64,000 bases of DNA from Neisseria sp. DTU_2020_1000833_1_SI_GRL_NUU_006 (GCA_032388755.1 CP135593.1:1-64000), one strand, 5' to 3'. Positions 15,576 through 24,127 are shown, numbered from the stretch's first letter. Numbers and translations: made by a program. Notes: generated from the letters alone by a model not told the origin.

Positions 15576-17575
15576 GCGTCTATACTCGGTTCGCGTCCGC
15601 GGAAGGCTTTGAAGGATTCTGCCGCGCTGCGGGAGCCGCCGACGGCGAGGATTTCCTGCCAGAAGCGTTTGCCTGTGGCGGCGACGTCGCCGCTTTCTTC
15701 AAAGGCGGCGTAGGCGTCGGCGCTGAGGACTTCCGCCCATGCGTAGCTGTAATAGCCTGCGGAATAGCCGCCGGCGAAGATGTGGCCGAAGCTGTTGGCG
15801 AAGCGGTTGTATTCGGGCGGTTGGATGACGGCGACTTCTTTGCGCACGCTGTCTAAAACCTGTTGCCAGTTTTTCAGACGGCCTTCGTCGTCTTCGCTGT
15901 AAATGGTCATGTCGAAGAGGGCGAACTCCATTTGGCGGACGAGGAACATGCCGCGTTGGAAGTTTTTGGCGGCGAGCATTTTGTCGAAGAGTTCTTTCGG
16001 CAGGGGCTCGCCGGTTTCTTCGTGGGCGGACATTTGTGCCAAGACGTCGTATTCCCAGACGAAGTTTTCCATAAACTGGCTGGGCAGCTCGACTGCGTCC
16101 CACTCGACGCCGTTGATGCCGGATACGCCCAGTTCGTCCACTTGGGTGAGCAGGTGGTGCAGGCCGTGGCCGGTTTCGTGGAAGAGGGTGAGGATTTCGT
16201 CATGGCTCAAGCGGGCTTCTTTGCCGCCGACGGGCGGGGTGAAGTTGCAGACGAGGTAGGCGGTGGGCAGTTGCAGCGTGCCGTCGGCGAAGCGGCGGCG
16301 GCCTTTGTAGTCGTTCATCCACGCGCCGCCGCGTTTGCCTTCGCGGGCGTAGAGGTCCATATAGACGCCGCCTATGGTTTTGCCGTTTTGCTCCAGCTCG
16401 AAGTAGCGCACGTCTTTGTGCCAGACGGGAACGGTTTTTTCGGCGAACCCGATGCCGTAGAGTTTTTTGATTTGGGCGAACAGGCCTGCCAAAACTTTGC
16501 TGACGGGGAAGTATTTTTTGACTTCGGTTTCGCTGAATGCGTATTTGGCTTCGCGCAGTTTTTCGCTGGCGTAGCTCAAGTCCCACGGCTGCGGGTCGGC
16601 GAGGTTCAGGCGTTCGCGGGCGAAGGCTTTGACTTCGGCGAGGTCTTTTTCGGCGTAGGGTTTGGCGCGGCGGGCGAGGTCGTGCAGGAAGGTGAGGACT
16701 TGTTCGGGTGTATCCGCCATTTTGGTTGCCAATGATAGCTCGGCGTAGTTTTTGAAGCCGAGCAATTTGGCGGTTTGCAGGGCGTTTTCGAGCGTGCGGT
16801 CGATGTTGGCGGTATTGTCGAATTTGCTGTCGTCTGAAAGTTCGCTGGCGCGGGTCACGTAGGCGCGGTAGATTTGTTTGCGCAGATCGCGGTTGTCGGC
16901 GTATTGGATGACGGCGAGGTAGTGCGGAATCTGCAAACCGATTTTGTAGCCTGTTTTGCCTTCGCTTTGCGCGGCGGCGGCAAACATGGCGAGCGAGTCT
17001 TCGGGAATGCCGGCAAGCGGTGCGGCGTCGTCGAAGTAGAGGGCGAAGGCGTCGGTCGCGTCTAGGACGTTTTGCGAGAATTTGGCGGAGAGTTGCGCGC
17101 CTTCGGTTTGCAGTTTCGCCAGTTCTGCCTGCTGTTCGGGCGGCAATTCCGCGCCGCTGAGGACGAAATCGCGCAGGTCGTGGTTGAGCTTGGTTTTTTG
17201 TGCGGGGGAGAGGGTGGCGAATTCAGGGGAATTTTTGATCACTTTGAAGCGGTTGTACAGCTCGATGTCTTGTCCGATTTCGGTGAAGAAGATGGTGATT
17301 TCGGGCATCAGTTCGTTATAGACGGCGCGCAGTTCGGGCGTGTCAACCACAGAGTTGAGGTGCGACACGACGCCCCAAATTCTGCCGACGCGTTCGGTGA
17401 TGTCGGTCAGACGCTCGACGGTGTTCGCCCAGTCGGTGTGCGTTTGGGCTTTGACTTCGGCAATCTGCGCGCGCGCTTCGGCGATGGCGGTTTGCAGGGC
17501 GGGTTTGATGTCGGCGGTTTGGATGGCGTCGAAACGGGGTTCTTCGCCCAAATGGAGCAGTACGTTGTCGGTCAT
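15539..17575 (-). CDS. prlC: Oligopeptidase A (M3 metallopeptidase)
   Basis: Oligopeptidase A is a cytosolic zinc peptidase that clears signal peptides and short peptides. The 678-residue product has the zinc motif HETGH in LFHETGHGLHHLL, with the downstream metal-binding glutamate in the LPSQFMENFVWE region, all in the C-terminal catalytic half. I start it at ATG 17575 (MTDNVLLHLG), which matches the family; the open frame continues to 17728 but that part is dRS3 and DUS repeat sequence. It contains one internal uptake sequence of the ...CAGACGGCC form near 15872, the AG-DUS dialect rather than the local one. Confidence 0.97.
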   Translation of the reverse strand: MTDNVLLHLGEEPRFDAIQTADIKPALQTAIAEARAQIAEVKAQTHTDWANTVERLTDITERVGRIWGVVSHLNSVVDTPELRAVYNELMPEITIFFTEIGQDIELYNRFKVIKNSPEFATLSPAQKTKLNHDLRDFVLSGAELPPEQQAELAKLQTEGAQLSAKFSQNVLDATDAFALYFDDAAPLAGIPEDSLAMFAAAAQSEGKTGYKIGLQIPHYLAVIQYADNRDLRKQIYRAYVTRASELSDDSKFDNTANIDRTLENALQTAKLLGFKNYAELSLATKMADTPEQVLTFLHDLARRAKPYAEKDLAEVKAFARERLNLADPQPWDLSYASEKLREAKYAFSETEVKKYFPVSKVLAGLFAQIKKLYGIGFAEKTVPVWHKDVRYFELEQNGKTIGGVYMDLYAREGKRGGAWMNDYKGRRRFADGTLQLPTAYLVCNFTPPVGGKEARLSHDEILTLFHETGHGLHHLLTQVDELGVSGINGVEWDAVELPSQFMENFVWEYDVLAQMSAHEETGEPLPKELFDKMLAAKNFQRGMFLVRQMEFALFDMTIYSEDDEGRLKNWQQVLDSVRKEVAVIQPPEYNRFANSFGHIFAGGYSAGYYSYAWAEVLSADAYAAFEESGDVAATGKRFWQEILAVGGSRSAAESFKAFRGREPSIDALLRHSGFDNAA

Positions 17576-17820
17576 GGATGGGATTCCTTTGTGTGGGTGG
17601 CGGGTTCGGACGGAGGTCGTCTGAAAAGGGCTTGCGGAGACAAACATGGCGGATTTAAATAAAAATCCTGTACCGTCATTCCCGCGCAGGCGGGAATCCA
17701 GAAGGCTGAAGTTACTGAAAACTTCCAACAGCCTGTCATTTTAATGTCTGGATTCCTGCATGCGCGAGAATGACGGCGGGTGTCTGGGTTTTAGGTTTGC
17801 CGTTCGGGCGAACCGATTGT
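17576..17820. repeat. prlC upstream region with a dRS3/NIME-type repeat
   Basis: An exact dRS3 palindrome at 17678-17697 and a decayed one at 17752-17771 (ATTCCTGC...GAGAAT) flank a 54-base spacer, the arrangement of a neisserial intergenic mosaic element. A DUS at about 17616 lies just before prlC. No gene is supported. Confidence 0.75.
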
Positions 17821-17860
17821 GTTTTCAGACGACCTGTTTGGATTCGGGGTCGTCTGAAAA
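17821..17860. terminator. Inverted DUS pair before prlC
   Basis: TTTTCAGACGACC and GGTCGTCTGAAAA with a loop of about 12 bases, downstream of the minus-strand glycosyltransferase. Confidence 0.6.
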
Positions 17861-17931
17861 CGACGGGACAAACGATAGGGGAGATATAGTGCCATCGCGT
17901 CAGGCTTAAAGCGTCTTTCCCTGTTTTTACG

Positions 17932-18798
17932 CTATTCTGCGCCGCGCGGGTTGGATTTGAGCGGGGCGGCGAGGTCGAGGCTCATTGGTGTGCCCGCAGG
18001 GGCGAAAACGGCTTGTGCGATATTGGTTTGCAGCGAATCGGCAAACGTGCCGCGGTAGATTTTCGCGCCTTGGTGGGTCAGGTTGGATTGGACATCGACG
18101 TAAACTTCGCCGCCGATTTGCTGCCACAGGCGGCAGAACGTGTAGTCTTCGGAAAGGTAGCGTTTGCTTTCGGGATCGACCATGCAGTCGAAGAAGCGGT
18201 AGTGCAGCCCTTTGTCTTCGCGCTTGTAGTCGCTGTCGGAGATGTAGTTCAGCTCGGGGTAGGCTGCCATCATTTTTTCGAACACGCTGCGTTTGATGAC
18301 CATGAATCCGGTCGGCGCGTCATCGACTTTCATAAAGCCTTCTTCATCGACGCGCAGGACGATTTCGCCGTTTTCGTTTTTATCGCCTGTGTTGACGGTG
18401 TAGGCGGTGTACATCCGCTCGAAATCCGCTTGGGTTGTGCCGGCGGGAACGCCTTCGTCCGGCCAGTTTTCCCGTTTCAACGGATAAATGCCGGCGACGA
18501 CGTCTTTATCCGCCAGCAGCAGGCGGTAGAACGCTTCGGCGGAAAAACCGATGTCGGAGTCTATCCAGAAGAGGTGCGTCCATTCTTGGTTTTCCAAGAA
18601 GGTCGCCACGCAATTATTGCGCGCGCGGGTAATCAGGCTCTCGCCGCGCTGCATCATCACTTGCAGCGGCCAGCCGTTTTGCGCGCTGGTGTGGACGATA
18701 TTGAGCAGCGAAAGGACGTAATTGTGGAAATATTTCCCGTCGTGGCTGGGGGTCATGATGACGGGGTACATTTGCGTAAGGGCGGATTCGGGCAACAT
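17932..18798 (-). CDS. Putative GT-A-type glycosyltransferase with DSD motif
   Basis: A 288-residue soluble protein with a nucleotide-sugar transferase look. SLITRARNNCVATFL is followed by THLFWIDSDIGF, where the DSD is the likely metal/UDP-sugar site, and then by DKDVVAGIYPLKR. DDAPTGFMVIKRSVFEKM and a late CRLWQQIGGEVYVD complete a pattern seen in small bacterial and phage glycosyltransferases. There is no signal peptide. AGGAAA just upstream of 18798 supports the start. It is followed downstream only by a DUS pair and lies 32 bases after the MscS gene, so the two are probably co-transcribed. Acceptor and sugar are unknown. Confidence 0.65.
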   Translation of the reverse strand: MLPESALTQMYPVIMTPSHDGKYFHNYVLSLLNIVHTSAQNGWPLQVMMQRGESLITRARNNCVATFLENQEWTHLFWIDSDIGFSAEAFYRLLLADKDVVAGIYPLKRENWPDEGVPAGTTQADFERMYTAYTVNTGDKNENGEIVLRVDEEGFMKVDDAPTGFMVIKRSVFEKMMAAYPELNYISDSDYKREDKGLHYRFFDCMVDPESKRYLSEDYTFCRLWQQIGGEVYVDVQSNLTHQGAKIYRGTFADSLQTNIAQAVFAPAGTPMSLDLAAPLKSNPRGAE

Positions 18799-18830
18799 AG
18801 TATTTTCCTGATTATTAATAGATTATGGGG

Positions 18831-19682
18831 TTAAGCTTGAGGGTTTAGCAGGCGGTATTGTACGCGTAAAAACTCATCCAACACCGCCTGCTGGATTTCT
18901 AAACGCTTCGCTACGGGCGAGGCATAGCGCACGATGATAAGGTACACCTTGTCGTCATGCGGCACGCGGGTTACGCGCGGCTGGGCGGCAGGGGTGATGA
19001 ACAGCTTCTCCGCCTGCACGTTTTCCAAATGCCGCTGGATGGCGGGTACATAAGGTTGGCACAAAGGCTCCAATACGGCTTTCAGACGACCTACAATCAC
19101 ATCCGAATCCAAATGAATCGGCACGGGAATTTCCACCGTATGAATCACATAATCGCCCAAGATATTGTCGCGGCGGACGGAGTGGTTCAAAAGCAGGCTG
19201 TTGGGAAACGACAGCGTTTTACCCGAAAGCTGCCCGACCAGCGGATTCGGACCGATCTGCATCATCAACGTGTTCAAAAGATTAATATCGACCACGCGCC
19301 CGCGCAGGCCGTTGACCTCGATATAGTCGCCGATCGAATATTGTTTCGTTACCGAGCGCAAGATGCTGCCCGACAAACACATAATCAGTTCCTTCGTCGC
19401 CACCACAATCGCCGCCGCTACGGCAAACATCGACAGCGCCAGCGTCTGGATTTGTGTCGCCCAAATTATCGCCAGCCCGAAAATGGTCAAAATCAGCGTC
19501 AGATTGCGGCTGAGTACCAAGGAGCGGCGTTTTTCCTCGATGCTGTAATGCGGGTGGCGGCGCAGATACAGGTTCAGCAAAACGCCCCGCAAAACCAGCA
19601 GCGCCATGACCATCAGCACCGATTCCACCACTTCCTCGCGTACTGGCAGAGTATGCAGCCATTGCCGTACTGTGTCCCACAT
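18831..19682 (-). CDS. MscS-type mechanosensitive ion channel
   Basis: A 283-residue small-conductance mechanosensitive channel. Three hydrophobic segments lie at about 20-38, 60-80 and 84-110; the third (FAVAAAIVVATKELIMCLSG) has the Ala/Gly packing of the MscS pore helix. The beta domain follows with VNGLRGRVVDINLLNT and SFPNSLLLN, then an alpha/beta C-terminal domain. It would open under hypo-osmotic membrane tension in the inner membrane. Compared with E. coli MscS it has the same length. It heads a likely two-gene unit with the glycosyltransferase. Confidence 0.88.
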   Translation of the reverse strand: MWDTVRQWLHTLPVREEVVESVLMVMALLVLRGVLLNLYLRRHPHYSIEEKRRSLVLSRNLTLILTIFGLAIIWATQIQTLALSMFAVAAAIVVATKELIMCLSGSILRSVTKQYSIGDYIEVNGLRGRVVDINLLNTLMMQIGPNPLVGQLSGKTLSFPNSLLLNHSVRRDNILGDYVIHTVEIPVPIHLDSDVIVGRLKAVLEPLCQPYVPAIQRHLENVQAEKLFITPAAQPRVTRVPHDDKVYLIIVRYASPVAKRLEIQQAVLDEFLRVQYRLLNPQA

Positions 19683-19985
19683 AGTGTAAAAATCCTATAT
19701 TTATCTTGATATTGTTTTCAGACGACCTATACACATCATCGGCACGGACTGCCGGGCCGCCTAAGAAATGACATTATAAATGATAACGAATGGGGAGGTC
19801 GTCTGAAACATCCGCAAGAGTCATAACATCGAAATGGCGCGTTCAGACGACCTTTAAAGCCTATAATGATATACCGTAACACTATGTTAATAAAGAAGAA
19901 ATTGTTTACTGAGCTGCCAAAAAAGGATAACATAGAGACCGTAACCTAAAGGGTTTTAATTAACCATCGATAACGAGGAATCAAA
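19683..19985. other. Divergent intergenic region mscS / histidine-rich gene
   Basis: Three uptake sequences (near 19715, 19795, 19840), a TTAT-AAATG-ATAA partial palindrome near 19774, and a perfect TAACA-CTA-TGTTA palindrome at 19877-19889. A plausible plus promoter is TTGTTT near 19902 with GATAAC 18 bases on. No gene is supported. Confidence 0.5.
19877..19889. promoter_or_regulatory. Palindrome upstream of the histidine-rich gene
   Basis: TAACA-CTA-TGTTA, a perfect 5+5 palindrome about 100 bases upstream of the start codon, and similar TAACATAG again near 19930. It could be an operator; the arms are not in the order of the neisserial Zur box. Confidence 0.35.
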
Positions 19986-20321
19986 ATGACTTGCAAAATC
20001 CACGATCATCACGACCATACCCATGGCACCGGTTGCGGCCATACCGCCATCAAACATGACGACCACACCGACTATCTGCACGACGGCCACCTGCACCACG
20101 AACACAACGGTCATTACGACGAACACAGCTTAAGCGTCAATGAAACCAACCCTGACGGCTGCCATCCCGTCGATACCTGCAAAGGCCACGTTCACGGCGA
20201 AGGTTGCGGCCATGAAGCCGTACCGCACGGCGATCACACCGACTACATCGTCAACGGCCGCCTGCACCACCAACACGGCGACCACTGCGACGATCACGGT
20301 CCGGTTGAGATTGTGAAGTAA
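19986..20321 (+). CDS. Histidine-rich metal-binding protein with internal duplication
   Basis: A 111-residue acidic, His-rich protein without a signal peptide. It is built of two similar halves: HGTGCGHTAIKHDDHTDYLHDG and HGEGCGHEAVPHGDHTDYIVNG are the matching cores (each quoted only in part of a longer match), followed by LHHEHNGH and LHHQHGDH. Roughly a quarter of residues are His, with Cys and Asp between them, which strongly suggests binding of zinc, nickel or copper. AGGAA precedes the ATG. Similar small HDHTDYLHDGHLHH proteins are found in other proteobacteria, sometimes labelled as zinc-related, but a function is not established. Storage, buffering or delivery of a metal are all possible. 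Confidence 0.8.
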   Translation: MTCKIHDHHDHTHGTGCGHTAIKHDDHTDYLHDGHLHHEHNGHYDEHSLSVNETNPDGCHPVDTCKGHVHGEGCGHEAVPHGDHTDYIVNGRLHHQHGDHCDDHGPVEIVK

Positions 20322-20343
20322 GCAGTTTTTAAAGCTTAGGTAT

Positions 20344-20392
20344 AAAAAGGTCGTCTGAAATACATTTGGGTTTTCAGACGACCTTTTTACAC
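20344..20392. terminator. DUS hairpin, histidine-rich gene / ilvC
   Basis: AAAAAGGTCGTCTGAAA and TTTTCAGACGACCTTTTT, with T and A runs on both sides, between convergent genes. Confidence 0.8.
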
Positions 20393-20402
20393 TGTGTATG
20401 AC

Positions 20403-20434
20403 AAAAAACCTGCCCGAATCGTCGGGCAGGTTTG
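20403..20434 (-). terminator. Intrinsic terminator of the ilv operon
   Basis: On the minus strand AAACCTGCCCGA and TCGGGCAGGTTTTTT make a 10-bp GC-rich stem followed by six T's, just beyond the ilvC stop. Confidence 0.9.
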
Positions 20435-20456
20435 CTTATGGCTGAACCGAGTCGGA

Positions 20457-21470
20457 TTAGTTTTTGTCCAAATCGACCAGTTTGTTTTTGGCAATCCAAG
20501 GCATCATGGAGCGCAGTTGTGCGCCTACTTTTTCGATTTGGTGGTCGGCAGTCAGGCGGCGGCGGGCGGTCATGCTGGCGTAGTTGACGGCGCCTTCTTG
20601 GATGAACATTTTGGCATATTCGCCGGTTTGGATGCGTTTGAGGGCGTTGCGCATGGCTTCGCGGGATTTGTCGTTGATGACTTCCACGCCGGTAACGTAT
20701 TCGCCGTACTCCGCGTTGTTGGAAATGGAGTAGTTCATGTTGGCGATGCCGCCTTCGTAAATCAGGTCAACGATGAGCTTCATTTCGTGCAGGCATTCGA
20801 AGTATGCCATTTCGGGCGCGTAGCCTGCTTCGGTCAGGGTTTCGAAGCCGGTTTTGATCAATTCGACCACGCCGCCGCACAATACGGCTTGTTCGCCGAA
20901 GAGGTCGGTTTCGGTTTCTTCGCGGAAGTTGGTTTCAATCACGCCGCCTTTGGTGCCGCCGTTGGCTGCTGCGTAAGACAGGGCGATGTCGCGCGCTTTG
21001 CCGCTTTTATCTTGGTAAACGGCGATCAGCGAAGGTACGCCGCCGCCTTTCAGGAATTCGCTGCGTACGGTATGGCCGGGGCCTTTGGGGGCGACCATAA
21101 TCACGTCCAAGTCGGCACGCGGTACGATTTGGTTGTAGTGTACGTTGAAGCCGTGTGCGAAAGCGAGTACCGCGCCTTGTTTCAGGTTAGGCTCGATTTC
21201 GTTTTTGTACACAACAGGCTGGTTTTCGTCGGGCAGCAGAATCATCACTACGTCAGCTTTTTTGGTGGCATCGGCTACGGACAATACTTCGAAGCCGGCT
21301 GCTTCTGCTTTTCTCCAAGAGCCGCCTTGGCGCAGGCCGACTACTACGTTTACGCCTGAATCTTTCAGGTTTGCCGCGTGGGCGTGGCCTTGTGAGCCGT
21401 AGCCGATGATGGCGACGGTTTTACCTTTGATCAGGGACAGGTCGGCGTCTTTATCGTAATAAACTTGCAT
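20457..21470 (-). CDS. ilvC: Ketol-acid reductoisomerase
   Basis: IlvC isomerises and reduces acetolactate or acetohydroxybutyrate with NADPH and magnesium, the second step of valine, leucine and isoleucine synthesis. The 337-residue product is the short class I form: Rossmann motif GYGSQGHAHA near residue 25, then a helical C-terminal knot domain with the metal ligands in ETFREETETDLFGEQ-type sequence (NFREETETDLFGEQ here). It is the last gene of the minus-strand ilv operon and ends in an intrinsic terminator. Confidence 0.98.
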   Translation of the reverse strand: MQVYYDKDADLSLIKGKTVAIIGYGSQGHAHAANLKDSGVNVVVGLRQGGSWRKAEAAGFEVLSVADATKKADVVMILLPDENQPVVYKNEIEPNLKQGAVLAFAHGFNVHYNQIVPRADLDVIMVAPKGPGHTVRSEFLKGGGVPSLIAVYQDKSGKARDIALSYAAANGGTKGGVIETNFREETETDLFGEQAVLCGGVVELIKTGFETLTEAGYAPEMAYFECLHEMKLIVDLIYEGGIANMNYSISNNAEYGEYVTGVEVINDKSREAMRNALKRIQTGEYAKMFIQEGAVNYASMTARRRLTADHQIEKVGAQLRSMMPWIAKNKLVDLDKN

Positions 21471-21543
21471 TTGATTTCCTTTGGATAAAATGGGTTCCGG
21501 CTTTGTGTTGAGGATGCCGGACAGTTGGATTGAGGGTAAAGGG

Positions 21544-21837
21544 TTAAACGGAGAGTTCTTCCATCAAAACGATTTCGAGCGCGTCGGTTTTGCCGTCGAT
21601 GGCTTTAACGAAACCTTGGAAATGTTCGCTGGCGTTGTGCGTATCGATGGCTGCCTGAGATTTCCAGTTTTCGACGAAGACGAAACGTTCGGGTTTGCCG
21701 ATTTCCTGATGCAAATCGTAGCTGATGTTGCCTTCTTCCGCTCGGCTGGCTTTGACCAGGCTTTGGAACAAGGGTTTCAGCGTTTCTGTATGTTCAGGTT
21801 TGACGGTAACCAGCGCGACGATTTTAATGTTTGACAT
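21544..21837 (-). CDS. ABM-domain protein (putative quinol monooxygenase)
   Basis: A 97-residue protein of the antibiotic biosynthesis monooxygenase (ABM/YgiN) fold, with IVALVTVKPEHTETLKPLF, the EEGNISYDLHQ segment and FVFVENWKSQAAIDTHNAS, all typical of the dimeric ferredoxin-like barrel. Members oxidise quinols or polyketides without cofactors, or degrade heme; which applies is not visible. I start it at ATG 21837 (MSNIK), with GGAGAG a few bases upstream; a TTG at 21840 is less likely. It lies between ilvN and ilvC on the same strand but behind a DUS pair, so it may be only partly co-transcribed. No link with branched-chain synthesis is known to me. Confidence 0.8.
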   Translation of the reverse strand: MSNIKIVALVTVKPEHTETLKPLFQSLVKASRAEEGNISYDLHQEIGKPERFVFVENWKSQAAIDTHNASEHFQGFVKAIDGKTDALEIVLMEELSV

Positions 21838-21857
21838 CAATCTCTCCTGCCGTTTCT

Positions 21858-21891
21858 GTTTTCAGACGACCTATCGGGTCGTCTGAAAAAC
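21858..21891. terminator. DUS pair between ilvN and the ABM gene
   Basis: GTTTTCAGACGACC and GGTCGTCTGAAAAAC with only four bases between them. It may attenuate read-through from ilvN to ilvC. Confidence 0.5.
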
Positions 21892-21899
21892 CGACGGTG

Positions 21900-22391
21900 T
21901 TAAATTTTCAAAATACGCTCGCCGCGGCCGATGCCGGCTGCACCTGTGCGTACGGTTTCCAAAATCTGGGCGCGTCCGACGGTTTCGAGGAAGGAGTCGA
22001 GTTTGTCGGTCGAGCCTGTGATTTCGATGGTGTAGCTGCGGTCGGTTACGTCGATGATGCTGCCGCGGTAGATTTCGGTCAGGCGTAAAAATTCGTCGCG
22101 GTCTTTGCCGACGGCGCGGACTTTTACCAACATCAATTCGCGTTCGACAAAACGGCTTTCGTTCAAATCGACCACTTTAATCACCTCAATTAATTTATTG
22201 AGTTGCTTGGTGATTTGTTCGATGACTTGCTCGTCGCCGTGGGTAACGATGGTCATGCGCGAAAGGGTTTTGTCTTCGGTCGGTGCTACTGCCAAGGAGT
22301 CGATGTTGTAGTCGCGAGCGGAGAAAAGACCGACCACGCGGCTCATCGCGCCTGATTCGTTTTCCATCAGAACAGATAAGATATGTCGCAT
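21900..22391 (-). CDS. ilvN: Acetolactate synthase small (regulatory) subunit
   Basis: The small subunit (IlvN/IlvH) binds valine and controls the large catalytic subunit. The 163-residue product has an N-terminal ACT domain (MRHILSVLMENESGAMSRVVGLF) and the usual C-terminal second domain, matching the full-length IlvH type rather than the short E. coli IlvN. It starts 11 bases downstream of the ilvI stop, so the two subunits are translated from one transcript. Confidence 0.96.
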   Translation of the reverse strand: MRHILSVLMENESGAMSRVVGLFSARDYNIDSLAVAPTEDKTLSRMTIVTHGDEQVIEQITKQLNKLIEVIKVVDLNESRFVERELMLVKVRAVGKDRDEFLRLTEIYRGSIIDVTDRSYTIEITGSTDKLDSFLETVGRAQILETVRTGAAGIGRGERILKI

Positions 22392-22402
22392 TGTCGTTCT
22401 CC

Positions 22403-24127
22403 TTACGCTTTCGGGTTTTCGCGCATGTGCGGCGGCAGAACCATTTCGTCCAAACCTTTGCCGTTGCCGACCATGGGCAGCACGTTTTGTTTCTTATCGG
22501 TCAAGAAGTCGATAAATACCAGACGGTCTTTTTGTTTGACTGCTTCCAAAAGCGCACCTTCAACATCGGATTTTTTATCCACGCGGATGCCGATGTGCCC
22601 GTATGCTTCCGCCAGTTTGACGAAATCGGGCAGAGAATCGAAATAGGTTTCCGATTCGCGGTTGCCGTAATACAGTTCCTGCCATTGGCGAACCATGCCG
22701 AGGTAGCCGTTGTTGAGGGTAACGACGTTTACCGGAATGCGGTATTGGAAGCAGGTGGACAATTCTTGGATGTTCATCTGAATCGAACCTTCGCCGGTAA
22801 TGCAGAACACGTCTTGATCGGGGGCGGCAAGTTTCGCGCCCATCGCATACGGCAAACCTACACCCATCGTACCCAAGCCGCCGGAATTGAGCCATTGGCG
22901 CGGGCGTTCGAACGGATAATATTGCGCCGCGAACATTTGGTGTTGTCCCACGTCCGAAGTGATGATGGCGGAATTGCCGGTAACTTCGGCAAGTTTCTGC
23001 ACGACATATTGCGGCTTGATGATTTCGCTGTCGTTGTCAAACCACAGGCAGTTGCGCGAACGCCATTCTTCGATGTTTTTCCACCATTTGTCCAAAGAGT
23101 CGGCGGCAGGTGCATCCTGCTTGCCCCACAAAGCAATCATTTCGGACAAGACGTTTTTCACATCGCCGACAATCGGAATATCGACTTTGACGCGTTTGGC
23201 GATGCTGGACGGGTCAACATCAATATGAATGACTTTTTTGGCTTTTTCAAAGAATTTGGACGGAACGGAGACGACACGGTCGTCAAAACGCGCACCCACT
23301 GCCAATACGACATCTGCGTTTTGCATGGCGAGGTTGGCTTCGTAAGTGCCGTGCATACCCAGCATACCCAAGAATTGGCGGTCGCTTGAAGGGTACGCGC
23401 CCAGCCCCATCAGCGTGCCGGTACACGGTGCGCCCGTCATGCGGACAAATTTCGTCAGCTCTTCCGAAGCATTGCCCAATACCACGCCGCCGCCGAAATA
23501 AACGATCGGACGTTTGGCGGAAGCCAACATTTGGATGGCTTTTTTAATCTGCCCGATATGGCCTTGCACGACAGGTTGGTAAGAGCGGATAAAGATGTCT
23601 TCCTGCGGATAGCTGAATTTCGCCATCGCCTGCGTTACATCTTTGGGAATATCGACTACGACCGGACCGGGTCGGCCGCTGGCGGCGATTTGGAATGCCT
23701 TTTTAATGGTCTCGGCAAGCTCGTTGACGTTGGTTACCAAGAAATTGTGTTTGACGCACGGACGGGTAATGCCGACCGTATCCACCTCTTGAAACGCATC
23801 CGTACCGATGAGCGAATTGCCGACCTGTCCGCTGATGACCACCATCGGAATCGAATCGCTGTATGCGGTGGCAATGCCTGTCAGCGCATTGGTCACGCCC
23901 GGACCGGAAGTAACCAGCGCGACGCCAACTTTGCCGCTGACGCGCGCATACGCATCTGCCGCGTGTACCGCCGCCTGCTCGTGTCGGGTCAGGATGTGCT
24001 TGAATTTATTGAGTTGGAAAATAGCGTCGTAGATTTCGATGACTGCGCCGCCCGGATAGCCGAAAACATACTCTACACCTTCGGCTTTGAGACTTTGCAC
24101 TATGATTTGTGCACCTGATAATTGCAT
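22403..24127 (-). CDS. ilvI: Acetolactate synthase large (catalytic) subunit
   Basis: This thiamin-diphosphate enzyme condenses pyruvate with pyruvate or 2-oxobutyrate, the first common step of branched-chain amino acid synthesis. The 574-residue product has the catalytic glutamate in LTRHEQAAVHAADAYAR, the FAD-binding middle domain (GRPGPVVVDIPKDV onwards), and the ThDP/Mg motif starting TGEGSIQMN and ending NNGYLGM. It is the first gene of the ilv operon; upstream lie a likely promoter and two palindromes. Symbols ilvB and ilvI are used interchangeably for this gene in Neisseria. Confidence 0.97.
   Translation of the reverse strand: MQLSGAQIIVQSLKAEGVEYVFGYPGGAVIEIYDAIFQLNKFKHILTRHEQAAVHAADAYARVSGKVGVALVTSGPGVTNALTGIATAYSDSIPMVVISGQVGNSLIGTDAFQEVDTVGITRPCVKHNFLVTNVNELAETIKKAFQIAASGRPGPVVVDIPKDVTQAMAKFSYPQEDIFIRSYQPVVQGHIGQIKKAIQMLASAKRPIVYFGGGVVLGNASEELTKFVRMTGAPCTGTLMGLGAYPSSDRQFLGMLGMHGTYEANLAMQNADVVLAVGARFDDRVVSVPSKFFEKAKKVIHIDVDPSSIAKRVKVDIPIVGDVKNVLSEMIALWGKQDAPAADSLDKWWKNIEEWRSRNCLWFDNDSEIIKPQYVVQKLAEVTGNSAIITSDVGQHQMFAAQYYPFERPRQWLNSGGLGTMGVGLPYAMGAKLAAPDQDVFCITGEGSIQMNIQELSTCFQYRIPVNVVTLNNGYLGMVRQWQELYYGNRESETYFDSLPDFVKLAEAYGHIGIRVDKKSDVEGALLEAVKQKDRLVFIDFLTDKKQNVLPMVGNGKGLDEMVLPPHMRENPKA

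Noticed and set aside
22283..23389. A long open frame antisense to ilvI/ilvN
   Set aside because: Complementary to well-conserved coding sequence and without its own signals.
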